From positions 1 to 12,508 of the forward strand of contig JACQRG010000067.1 in the NCBI GenBank assembly GCA_016206565.1: DNA of 12,508 bases. The letters run 5' to 3'. The notes beneath the pieces are model-generated. The model ran no database searches. It worked only from the letters and a program-made list of their open reading frames with translations, and was not told where the DNA came from. Below are positions 7,124 through 12,508 of the stretch, piece by piece (within the stretch, counting starts at the first letter, position 1; every line of letters starts with the position of its first letter). This DNA comes from Candidatus Omnitrophota bacterium. Its GTDB lineage: Bacteria; Omnitrophota; Gorgyraeia; Aquiviventales; Aquiviventaceae. Both the position numbers and the translations under genes were made by a program.

Positions 7124-7892
7124 CCTGCCGGGCGAAGAAGTCCCACAATGTCTTGCTCGCACCGCGCGGCCAGGCATGCCGCCCCCCGGAAATAGTACGC
7201 AGCGCCACCTCGGCGCCGGTGCGATTATGCGCGGTCCAGAACGCCACCGCCTCAGCCACCGAAGCGTCCACCCGGCCATCCTTGGCCTGGCTGCGCCCGC
7301 CCTCATACCGGACCAGCCGGTCCGAGGTGCCATGGATGATGGCCACCGGCACCGGCCGAGAAGGATTGCAGGACCCTGGCGGCATCGCGCCGGCCACGAC
7401 ACCGATGCCCGCAAGCTCGCCGGCCATCTCGCAGGCCGCCCGGTACGCGAGCATGCCGCCGTTGGAGATGCCGGTCACGTACACGCGCCCGGGATCCACC
7501 GGGTAGCGGCGCTTCAGCTCCTCGAGCAGCGCGCGCAGGAAGACAAGGTCATCCACCTGTTTGGCCTTGGCATAGCCGCAGCAGTAGCCGGCGTTCCAGC
7601 TGCGCCAGGGGGTGTTGAGCCAGCTCGCCCCCTCAGGATAGGCGGCGATAAAGCCCCGGGCCGCGGCTTCCTCGCTCATGCCGCTGAGGCGCCTGGCCTT
7701 GCGGGCCGTGCCGCCGTGGCCATGCAGCACCAGCACCAGCGGCAGGCGGCGCGCGCCAGTGGGGGAAGATCTGGACAAGTCCACGAGGCAGGTCCGGGTT
7801 CGCCCCTCCACCCGTAAGCTGACGCGCTGCATCGCGCAGCCGCCCAGCAGCATTGCCGCGGCCAGCATGATGAGGTTCGGCCTGGCGTTCAT
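7101..7892 (-). CDS. LpqC / PHB-depolymerase / feruloyl-esterase family lipoprotein
   Basis: This 263-residue alpha/beta hydrolase is predicted to be exported and lipid-anchored. The N-terminus is a short lipoprotein signal (LIMLAAAMLLGGC) with lipobox Cys19. The oxyanion segment is LVLHGHGGTA (55-63). Family-typical text includes AAYPEGASW, then WNAGYCCGYAKAKQVDDLVF. The nucleophile is Ser143 in VTGISNGGMLAY, the acid is Asp191 in IIHGTSDRLV, and the base is His239 in GGRHAWP. These match COG3509-type esterases, which hydrolyse carboxyl esters such as feruloyl-polysaccharides or polyesters. The real substrate is unknown. The start codon follows AGGGGC as a weak Shine-Dalgarno. The gene diverges from the porin gene and converges on the methyltransferase. 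A role in trimming extracellular or periplasmic esters, working with the neighbouring porin, is an inference. Confidence 0.88.
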   Translation of the reverse strand: MNARPNLIMLAAAMLLGGCAMQRVSLRVEGRTRTCLVDLSRSSPTGARRLPLVLVLHGHGGTARKARRLSGMSEEAAARGFIAAYPEGASWLNTPWRSWNAGYCCGYAKAKQVDDLVFLRALLEELKRRYPVDPGRVYVTGISNGGMLAYRAACEMAGELAGIGVVAGAMPPGSCNPSRPVPVAIIHGTSDRLVRYEGGRSQAKDGRVDASVAEAVAFWTAHNRTGAEVALRTISGGRHAWPRGASKTLWDFFARQATQAPAQ

Positions 7893-7927
7893 CGGCCCCT
7901 AGCATAGCAAAGCGGATATCCCATAGT

Positions 7928-7955
7928 CTGATAAAAACTGCTTAACTGTTATCAG
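7928..7955. promoter_or_regulatory. Inverted repeat between divergent genes, possible operator
   Basis: CTGATAA (7928-7934) and TTATCAG (7949-7955) form a perfect 7-bp inverted repeat with a 14-nt spacer. It sits 28 nt upstream of the porin -35 box, in the AT-rich divergent region. The size and placement suit a dimeric activator or repressor site. It could also be a weak hairpin for the divergent strand. Confidence 0.4.
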
Positions 7956-7983
7956 CCGAGCATCATCGAGCGCAAAAAAATGC

Positions 7984-8012
7984 TTGACACCAGTTTCCGT
8001 TACCTTTATAGT
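7984..8012 (+). promoter_or_regulatory. Near-consensus sigma-70 promoter for the porin gene
   Basis: The -35 box TTGACA (7984-7989) and -10 box TATAGT (8007-8012) are separated by exactly 17 nt. An A-run (CAAAAAAATG) just upstream could act as an UP element. Transcription should start near 8019, giving a leader of about 70 nt before the porin ATG. This is the closest match to a full consensus promoter in the window and predicts strong expression by the housekeeping sigma. Confidence 0.85.
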
Positions 8013-8045
8013 AAGCGAAAATTTGAAATTAGGAGGGGGTTACGG

Positions 8046-8093
8046 GTGGGTCGTTGCGTGGGGAGCAACAACAAGGAGGTAGGCGCATCATGA
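8046..8093 (+). CDS. Possible 15-codon leader ORF before the porin gene
   Basis: GTG at 8046 opens a 15-codon frame ending at TGA 8091-8093 and encoding MGRCVGSNNKEVGAS. It is preceded by a strong Shine-Dalgarno, AGGAGGGGG (8031-8039). Its stop overlaps the first porin start codon as ATGA. The arrangement suggests translational coupling or a regulatory leader peptide. There is no residue bias of the kind seen in amino-acid attenuators. It may equally be a fortuitous frame in a G-rich leader. Confidence 0.3.
   Translation: MGRCVGSNNKEVGAS
8074..8079 (+). promoter_or_regulatory. Shine-Dalgarno of the porin gene
   Basis: AGGAGG lies 10 nt before ATG 8090. It fixes the start at ATGATG (8090 or 8093) rather than at upstream non-ATG codons in the same frame, because it would otherwise fall inside the coding region. 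A small hairpin, GTTGC/GCAAC (8053-8057 with 8065-8069), lies just upstream. Confidence 0.8.
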
Positions 8094-9532
8094 TGAAGGC
8101 TACGCTAAGAGGCGCAGTCCTTCTTGGGCTTCTGCTGCTGAGCGTTCCAAGCCTCAGCTTCGCAGACACCCAGAACCTGAAAGTCGGCGGGGACACGACC
8201 GTCCGCGGGTTCTGGCGCAAGAACATGGACTTGAACCGCGACAATGATGCGGCGGGCGGCCGCAAAGATAACTTCATGATGCAGACCACCGGCGTCAACA
8301 TTGATGCCGACCTGACGGAGAACGTCCGCGGGCGCGTGCGTCTGGTCAACGAACGGGACTGGGATTCGACGACTGCCTCAGATCAAGCCCACGAGGTTGA
8401 CGTGAGCCAGGCGTTCATCGAACTGAACGAGTTCCTGTACTCTCCGCTGAAGATCAGCCTTGGCACCATGCCCGTCAAGTGGGGCCGCGGGTTCGTCCTC
8501 GGCAGCAACTTGCTTCCGGGCACATTGGCTCGTCAGGGCGACCTGAACGATAACATCACGGCGAATGAGTTCACCGACTTCACGTCGTTTGACGGCATCC
8601 GGGGTCAACTGGACCTTTCCGCGGTCGCGGGTCCCAGCATTCCCTTGCTAGTAGATATAGTCTATCTCAAGTTGGACGAGAACCTCATCGTCAACGACGA
8701 TGACACCAACCTCCTCGGAGTGAACCTTGGCACCCGCTTCGATGAATGGAACTCCGAGGTCGAAGCGTACTACCTGAACAAGCGCGCCACAGATCGCCGT
8801 GCCGCCTCGCTCACTCCCGATAGCGACAACAAGGGCTCGATCAACACGTGGGGCCTGCGCGGCAGCGCCAAGCCGAGCGATGCCTCGAACGTGTGGGGCG
8901 AGCTGGCCTACCAGCACGGTCGCAGAATCTCTGACCCCGCCGGCGTGCGGATCCAGGGTGAGCACGTCTCGGCCTGGGCCGCAAACTTCGGTGGCCAGTA
9001 CACCATGGCGGACGTGGCCATGAAACCCGGTCTCGGATTGGAGTGGATCTTTTGGTCCGGCAAGAACAAAAGTGGGGATCCTGAGCAGCCCGGCGCGGCC
9101 CCTGGCTGGGACCCGATCGCTCGAAGCTACTTCACCACGGCGATCCGCGAGTTCCAGACTGAGGACAGCATCACCGGCTTCTTCGCAGTCGATCAGGAAG
9201 GGGTGACGTCCGCGGCCACCAACCAGCACCAGTTCGCGGTGTTCACCGACCTCGACCCTGTCGAGGACCTGCATGTGAACTCGCGATTGACCTGGTTTGT
9301 CGCGGATGTTGGGCTGCTGACCCGAGCGGACAACACCAGCCCCGCCGGCACGGGCGGCACCAAGCGCAAGAGCTTCATCGGCACGGAGTGGGACACGGTC
9401 CTGACCTACAACTACACGGACGATGTGCAGTTGGGCGCGATCTTCGCGCTGTTCCAGCCCGGCACCGTCTTCCGCGTGCCGAACGACGACACGGCGCAGG
9501 AGCTCATCACCTGGGCCAAGCTGACCTTCTAA
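8090..9532 (+). CDS. Outer-membrane beta-barrel porin-like protein (alginate-export-like)
   Basis: The product is 480 residues with a clear Sec signal peptide: basic MMKATLR, a Leu-rich core, and a cleavage site after SFA (about residue 25). The mature part alternates polar and hydrophobic residues in amphipathic strands (for example TVRGFWRKNMDL, GRVRLVNERDW, SEVEAYYLNKRA, VWGELAYQHG, SRLTWFVADVGLL) and ends in WAKLTF. A terminal Phe is the usual signal for BAM-assembled barrels. Strand GTMPVKWGRGFVLGSNLLPG resembles a motif common in alginate-export/AlgE-like barrel proteins, so an OM channel for an anionic or sugar-like solute is plausible but unproven. It is monocistronic: strong promoter, strong Shine-Dalgarno and its own terminator. 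Its base composition looks less GC-rich than its neighbours, as expected for a highly expressed gene or one of different ancestry. Confidence 0.8.
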   Translation: MMKATLRGAVLLGLLLLSVPSLSFADTQNLKVGGDTTVRGFWRKNMDLNRDNDAAGGRKDNFMMQTTGVNIDADLTENVRGRVRLVNERDWDSTTASDQAHEVDVSQAFIELNEFLYSPLKISLGTMPVKWGRGFVLGSNLLPGTLARQGDLNDNITANEFTDFTSFDGIRGQLDLSAVAGPSIPLLVDIVYLKLDENLIVNDDDTNLLGVNLGTRFDEWNSEVEAYYLNKRATDRRAASLTPDSDNKGSINTWGLRGSAKPSDASNVWGELAYQHGRRISDPAGVRIQGEHVSAWAANFGGQYTMADVAMKPGLGLEWIFWSGKNKSGDPEQPGAAPGWDPIARSYFTTAIREFQTEDSITGFFAVDQEGVTSAATNQHQFAVFTDLDPVEDLHVNSRLTWFVADVGLLTRADNTSPAGTGGTKRKSFIGTEWDTVLTYNYTDDVQLGAIFALFQPGTVFRVPNDDTAQELITWAKLTF

Positions 9533-9555
9533 GCTAGGTCGGCTCAAGCTTGCCG

Positions 9556-9587
9556 AAACCCCCGCCTCTACCAAGAGGCGGGGGTTT
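9556..9587 (+). terminator. Intrinsic terminator of the porin gene
   Basis: A perfect 14-bp stem, AAACCCCCGCCTCT (9556-9569) with AGAGGCGGGGGTTT (9574-9587), has a 4-nt loop (ACCA) and is followed by CTGTTAT. It lies 24 nt after the porin stop. The stem is flanked by A and T runs, so it could work to some degree in both directions. Only the downstream T-tract is short. Confidence 0.9.
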
Positions 9588-9588
9588 C

Positions 9589-9597
9589 TGTTATAAT
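9589..9597 (+). promoter_or_regulatory. Extended -10 promoter for the inositol-phosphate synthase operon
   Basis: TGTTATAAT contains a perfect -10 hexamer TATAAT (9592-9597) preceded by the extended TGn element (9589-9591). The position 17 nt upstream (9569-9574, TACCAA) is a poor -35 and falls in the terminator loop, so promoter strength should rest on the extended -10. The predicted start near 9604 leaves a leader of only about 20 nt without a Shine-Dalgarno. Confidence 0.75.
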
Positions 9598-9624
9598 ACC
9601 GGTTCACCCCGTCATCGCATAGCC

Positions 9625-10734
9625 ATGAAGCGTCCCATCCGCATTGCGGTCTCCGGCGTCGGCAACTGTGCGAGCGCGCTGCTGCAGGGCCTGGTGTACT
9701 ACGCAGCCGGCTCGCGCGCGCACAACGGCCAGGCCGCCGACGGGCTGCTGCACCCCAAAGTCGGCCCCTACACCCCCGGTGACATCAAGGTCGTCGCCGC
9801 CTTTGACATAGACGCGCGCAAGGTGGGCCGGCCGCTGGAGCTCGCCTGCGCGGCCGAGCCGAACTGCACCACCAGGTTTGAGAAGCGCTTGCCGCGCTAC
9901 GGGGTGCGGGTCCACATGGGCCCGGTGCTCGACGGCGTGGCCCCCCATATGAAACAGTACCCCAAGCCGCAGACCTTCGTGGTGGCGGCCAGGAAGCCGG
10001 CCAACGTCGCCCGGGTCCTGCGCGAGAGCGGCGCGGAGATCCTCCTGAACTACCTGCCGGTGGGCTCCCAGCGCGCCACCGAAGCGTACGCCGCGGCCTG
10101 CCTGGAGGCCGGGGTGAGCCTGATGAACTGCATCCCAGTCTTCATCGCCTCGGACAAGCGCTGGGCCGACCGGTTCGCCAAGCGGGGTATTCCCATCGTG
10201 GGGGATGACGTGAAAGGGCAGGTGGGGGCGACCATCCTGCATCGCACGCTGGCGACCCTGTTCAGCCAGCGGGGGGCCGTCGTGGATAGGACCTACCAGC
10301 TGAACGTCGGCGGCAACACCGATTTCCTGAACATGCTCAACCGCGAGCGGCTCAAAGCGAAAAAGATCTCCAAGACCGAAGCGGTCCAAGCGGTGTTCAG
10401 GAAACGGCTCGCGGACACGGACATCCACATCGGGCCCAGCGACTACGTCCCGTGGCAGCACGACCGCAAGGTCTGCTTCCTGCGGCTGGAGGGCCGCGGC
10501 TTCGGCGACTGCCCCATCGAGATCGAGGTCCGGCTCTCCGTCGAGGACTCACCCAACAGCGCCGGGGTGACGATTGACGCCGTCCGCTGCCTGCGGCTGG
10601 CCCGCGAGCGGCGCCTCTCCGGCCCGCTGCTCTCCGTTTCCGCCTGGACCATGAAGCACCCGCCGCGCTTCATGCCGGATGAAGAGGCGCGCCAGCTCAT
10701 CGAGGCCTTCATCCGTGGCGCCGGCAACCGCTGA
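9625..10734 (+). CDS. ino1: myo-Inositol-1-phosphate synthase (MIPS)
   Basis: The 369-residue product matches the short bacterial/archaeal MIPS. It uses NAD to isomerise glucose-6-phosphate into inositol-3-phosphate (1L-myo-inositol-1-phosphate), the committed step to inositol lipids or soluble inositol derivatives. Seen motifs: NAD-binding SGVGNCASALLQGL (10-23) with acidic Asp61 after AAF; LLNYLPVGSQ (140-149); NCIPVFIASD (168-177); VGDDVKGQVGATI (192-204) with Lys198 in the active-site region; QLNVGGNTDFLNML (225-238); and IGPSDYVPW (269-277). ATG 9625 is chosen because the longer frame would begin inside the terminator and upstream of the -10 box. The leader is very short and lacks a Shine-Dalgarno. 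It heads a five-gene string with spacing of 15 nt or less. No phosphatidylinositol synthase or phosphatase is visible in the window, so the end product is unknown. Confidence 0.92.
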   Translation: MKRPIRIAVSGVGNCASALLQGLVYYAAGSRAHNGQAADGLLHPKVGPYTPGDIKVVAAFDIDARKVGRPLELACAAEPNCTTRFEKRLPRYGVRVHMGPVLDGVAPHMKQYPKPQTFVVAARKPANVARVLRESGAEILLNYLPVGSQRATEAYAAACLEAGVSLMNCIPVFIASDKRWADRFAKRGIPIVGDDVKGQVGATILHRTLATLFSQRGAVVDRTYQLNVGGNTDFLNMLNRERLKAKKISKTEAVQAVFRKRLADTDIHIGPSDYVPWQHDRKVCFLRLEGRGFGDCPIEIEVRLSVEDSPNSAGVTIDAVRCLRLARERRLSGPLLSVSAWTMKHPPRFMPDEEARQLIEAFIRGAGNR

Positions 10735-10742
10735 CACCACAG

Positions 10743-11600
10743 ATGACGCAGAAACCCGCAAAAGCGCAGAGACCGGTCCAAGGGCTGCGCAGCATCCTGC
10801 GCTTCGTCGGGCTGACCGTGCTGATTGCGCTCGCACTCTCCTGGGTGGCCACCCCCCTGATCGGCGAGCGCTTCGATCTGACCTGGTGGAAGATCCTGCG
10901 CCGCTGCGCGTCCATCGCGGCCCTGGTCAGCCTCGGGGTGTGCGTCCGGTGGTTTGAGCGCAGCACCCTGAGCCGTTACGGGTTTGCCTGGCGCGAGCTG
11001 TGCGGGCCGGCAGGGAAGCGGCAGGTGCTCGCAGGCGTGGTACTCGGCGGCCTGGCCCTGGCGGTGACGCTGGGCGCGGGCCTGGTGGCGGATGTCTGGC
11101 GCGTGGCCGTCAGCCCTGACCAGGCGAAGCTCTGGCGGCTCCTGGCCGGCTTCGTGCCGGCGAGCTTGCTCATCGGCTGGCTGGAAGAGCTGATCTTCCG
11201 TGGGTTTCTCCTGCAACACCTGTTGTCGTTCGGCCGGGCGGCGGCCGTGCTGGCCAGCAGCGCCCTCTATTCGGCCGTGCACCTGAAATCCCCCTCGCTT
11301 GACTTGCTCACCGGGCTTGAGCTGGGCGGGCTCTTGCTGCTCGGGATGGTCTTGTGCGCCGCAGCACTTCGCACCCAGCGCCTCTACCTTGCCATCGGGC
11401 TGCACGCCGTGCTAGCCTATGGCGCGCGGGTCAATAAGACGCTGATTAGCTTCGGCGACCCTTCGCTGGCCTGGCTGGTCGGCACGAGCCGCCTGGTCAA
11501 CGGCCTGGTCGGCTGGGCGGTGCTCGCAATCGTAGGCGTGGTGATCCTTCGGTGGGCGACTCCACCGCAGCAGGGAGGTGTGATGCATGGACGCGCGTAG
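10743..11600 (+). CDS. CPBP-family intramembrane metalloprotease
   Basis: This 285-residue, very hydrophobic protein has about eight membrane segments (roughly 22-42, 55-70, 96-116, 132-150, 166-181, 195-213, 217-229, 253-271). CPBP/Abi-family motifs are present: EELIFR (148-153, the paired Glu and Arg), SALYSAVH with His180, and a third motif, AIGLHAV with His221. These residues bind metal and form the active site in Rce1-like proteases. The Asn that usually follows the last His (HxxxN) is replaced (HAVLAY). The gene starts 8 nt after the MIPS stop with no obvious Shine-Dalgarno, and its last 14 nt overlap the next gene, so coupling is likely. Possible roles are cleavage of membrane-anchored substrates or processing of the downstream exported proteins; neither is shown by sequence. 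Confidence 0.85.
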   Translation: MTQKPAKAQRPVQGLRSILRFVGLTVLIALALSWVATPLIGERFDLTWWKILRRCASIAALVSLGVCVRWFERSTLSRYGFAWRELCGPAGKRQVLAGVVLGGLALAVTLGAGLVADVWRVAVSPDQAKLWRLLAGFVPASLLIGWLEELIFRGFLLQHLLSFGRAAAVLASSALYSAVHLKSPSLDLLTGLELGGLLLLGMVLCAAALRTQRLYLAIGLHAVLAYGARVNKTLISFGDPSLAWLVGTSRLVNGLVGWAVLAIVGVVILRWATPPQQGGVMHGRA

Positions 11601-11964
11601 GCGGGCGTACGGATGGCTCTTCGGGCTTCTCGTGGCGTTGGGCTGCGCCTCCAGCGCCCAGGCGGCGACCTCGCCCTACATGGACGGGGTGATGCGCAAG
11701 CTGGGCCGGGGCATCGCCAACATCGCCACCGGGCCGCTGGAGATCCTTCGCGGCACGCAGATGACGACCAACCAGGACGGCTACGTGGCCGGCTGGACCG
11801 TCGGGGTGCTCAAGGGGGCCTGGTGGGGTGTGGTGCGCGAGGCGGCCGGCGTCTACGAGGTGCTGACGTTCTTCGTGGAGATCCCGCCGGGGTTCGAGCC
11901 GCTGGTCAAGCCGGAATACGTCTTCACCCACACGAACTGGACCGACACCGATATCGCGAAGTGA
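11587..11964 (+). CDS. Exosortase-associated-type protein, TIGR04073-like (first of pair)
   Basis: The 125-residue protein starts with a Sec signal peptide (basic MDARRRAYG, a hydrophobic core, cleavage near SAQA|ATS). The mature part shows the layout I recognise as TIGR04073: KLGRGIANIATGPLEI, then a short variable stretch, then GWTVGVLKGAWWGVVREAAG and VYEVLTFFVEIPPGFEPL, ending near PEYVF. This family is named for co-occurrence with exosortase/protein-sorting systems; its biochemical role is unknown. GGGAGGTG (11573-11580) serves as Shine-Dalgarno. The gene overlaps the CPBP gene by 14 nt and is followed by a paralog. Export to the periplasm or envelope is inferred from the signal peptide. 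The name rests on recalled family features, not a search. Confidence 0.78.
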   Translation: MDARRRAYGWLFGLLVALGCASSAQAATSPYMDGVMRKLGRGIANIATGPLEILRGTQMTTNQDGYVAGWTVGVLKGAWWGVVREAAGVYEVLTFFVEIPPGFEPLVKPEYVFTHTNWTDTDIAK

Positions 11965-11979
11965 ACAGGAGGCTATCGC

Positions 11980-12312
11980 ATGAGACGGTCGTGCGCGCTC
12001 GGTTCCATCCTCGGGGGGTTAGCACTTCTGGCTCCGGCGTCCGCGTGGGCCCAGGATCCGATCCACAAGGCGGGGCGGGGGCTGGTCAACGTCCTGACCG
12101 GATGGCTCGAGCTGCCCAAGCAGGTCGCGCTGGGCAAGCAGGAAGAGAACCCGCTGACCGGCATGACGATGGGCCTCGTGAAGGGCGCGGGCCTGACGCT
12201 GCTGCGGGGAGGTATCGGCCTCTTCGAGGTGGTGACGTTCCCGCTGCCATACCCGAAGGATTTCGCTTCGCCCTACGAGCAGATGGAGCTCTCCGACTAC
12301 GCGTGGGAGTAG
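11980..12312 (+). CDS. Exosortase-associated-type protein, TIGR04073-like (second of pair)
   Basis: The 110-residue protein has a signal peptide (MRRSCALG, a hydrophobic core, cleavage at AWA|QDP). Its mature region parallels the preceding protein: KAGRGLVNVLTGWLELPKQV, then MGLVKGAGLTLLRGGIGLFE, then VVTFPLPYPKDFASPYEQ. It is a clear but diverged paralog, with a longer polar insert after the first motif and an acidic C-terminus (MELSDYAWE). A strong Shine-Dalgarno, AGGAGG (11967-11972), lies 7 nt before ATG. The gap from the first paralog is 15 nt, and the 3' end overlaps the next gene by 10 nt. Function is unknown; the signal peptide predicts a periplasmic or envelope location. Confidence 0.8.
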   Translation: MRRSCALGSILGGLALLAPASAWAQDPIHKAGRGLVNVLTGWLELPKQVALGKQEENPLTGMTMGLVKGAGLTLLRGGIGLFEVVTFPLPYPKDFASPYEQMELSDYAWE

Positions 12313-12508
12313 CGCGCCTTCTCCTCCTGCTCGCCTGTAGCGTGTGCCTCCCGGCCGCCGCGGAAGAGATCCCGGCGTGGAGAGGCCCGGTGGTAGGGGA
12401 GCGCTTGGCGTTCCACGGGCGCTGGTTCGCGGTGCCGGTCGGCTCAGGCTGGCTTGAGGTCAAGGAGCTAGCACGGGTCGCCGGCCGGCCGGCCTACCAT
12501 CTCCAGGC
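12303..12508 (+). CDS. DUF3108-like exported protein, N-terminal part (partial)
   Basis: GTG 12303 opens a frame that runs off the window end, giving 68 residues. It begins with a Leu-rich signal peptide (MGVARLLLLLACSVCLPAAA). Cleavage after AAA is likely; LLAC at residues 9-12 is a poor lipobox alternative. The mature start, VVGERLAFHGRWFAVPVGSG followed by WLEVKELARVAGRPAYHLQ, matches the opening of DUF3108 proteins (G-E-x-L-x-F/Y, IPVG-x-G, then a V-x-GRPAYHL strand). This is a family of exported proteins of unknown function. The start overlaps the preceding gene by 10 nt, implying translational coupling and membership of the same operon. The Shine-Dalgarno is weak (GGAG about 14 nt upstream), so the exact start is uncertain. 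Confidence 0.75.
   Translation, partial: MGVARLLLLLACSVCLPAAAEEIPAWRGPVVGERLAFHGRWFAVPVGSGWLEVKELARVAGRPAYHLQ

Noticed and set aside
6158..7414. Minus-strand open frame of 418 codons across the tRNA and methyltransferase
   Set aside because: It would read through the tRNA gene and a clear methyltransferase and has no recognisable domain; low-complexity Arg/Ala/Pro content is typical of GC-rich shadows.
6266..7892. tRNA-Arg as integration site of a mobile island
   Set aside because: I found no downstream direct repeat of the tRNA 3' end and no integrase or transposase in the window.
8054..8089. N-terminal extension of the porin to a non-ATG start at 8054
   Set aside because: It would place the AGGAGG at 8074 inside the coding region and put polar residues before the signal peptide; ATG 8090 has the correct spacing.
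9550..9624. N-terminal extension of MIPS to TTG 9550
   Set aside because: The extra 25 codons are the terminator hairpin and the -10 box and give a Pro-rich sequence unlike MIPS.

Overview
The window is GC-rich bacterial chromosome, densely packed with genes and mostly reading on the + strand. Split GlyQ/GlyS glycyl-tRNA synthetase, an outer-membrane barrel protein, a lipoprotein esterase and two TIGR04073-type 'exosortase-associated' secreted proteins point to a diderm, uncultivated-type lineage. Omnitrophota (former OP3) or a PVC-related lineage fits best. That placement is an inference from gene families, not a measured phylogeny.

Positions 1-6059 hold a tight housekeeping run: the 3' end of glyQ, glyS (14-nt overlap), ppdK (4-nt ATGA overlap) and a 299-residue sigma-70 factor. 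The ppdK-sigma gap is almost filled by an inverted pair of heptanucleotide repeat arrays that can form a 27-bp hairpin ending 8 nt before the sigma start codon. Positions 6060-6265 contain two related palindromic elements in tandem plus a third GC-rich hairpin, then a complete tRNA-Arg(CCT) at 6266-6339.

Positions 6359-7892 carry a SAM-dependent methyltransferase (+) and a convergent LpqC/feruloyl-esterase-like lipoprotein (-), overlapping tail to tail by 23 nt. An AT-richer regulatory island (7893-8089) follows. It has an inverted repeat, a near-consensus sigma-70 promoter, a possible 15-codon leader ORF with its own Shine-Dalgarno, and a strong Shine-Dalgarno for an outer-membrane porin-like gene (8090-9532). 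A textbook terminator ends that gene, and an extended -10 promoter begins immediately after the terminator stem.

From 9625 to the window end runs a compact gene string: myo-inositol-1-phosphate synthase, a CPBP-family membrane protease, two tandem TIGR04073-type secreted small proteins, and the start of a DUF3108 secreted protein. Spacing is from 15 nt to overlapping, so one transcript is likely. This cluster is the best candidate for an undescribed system: a cytosolic inositol-phosphate enzyme, a membrane protease and three exported proteins of unknown function, probably an envelope or cell-surface module.
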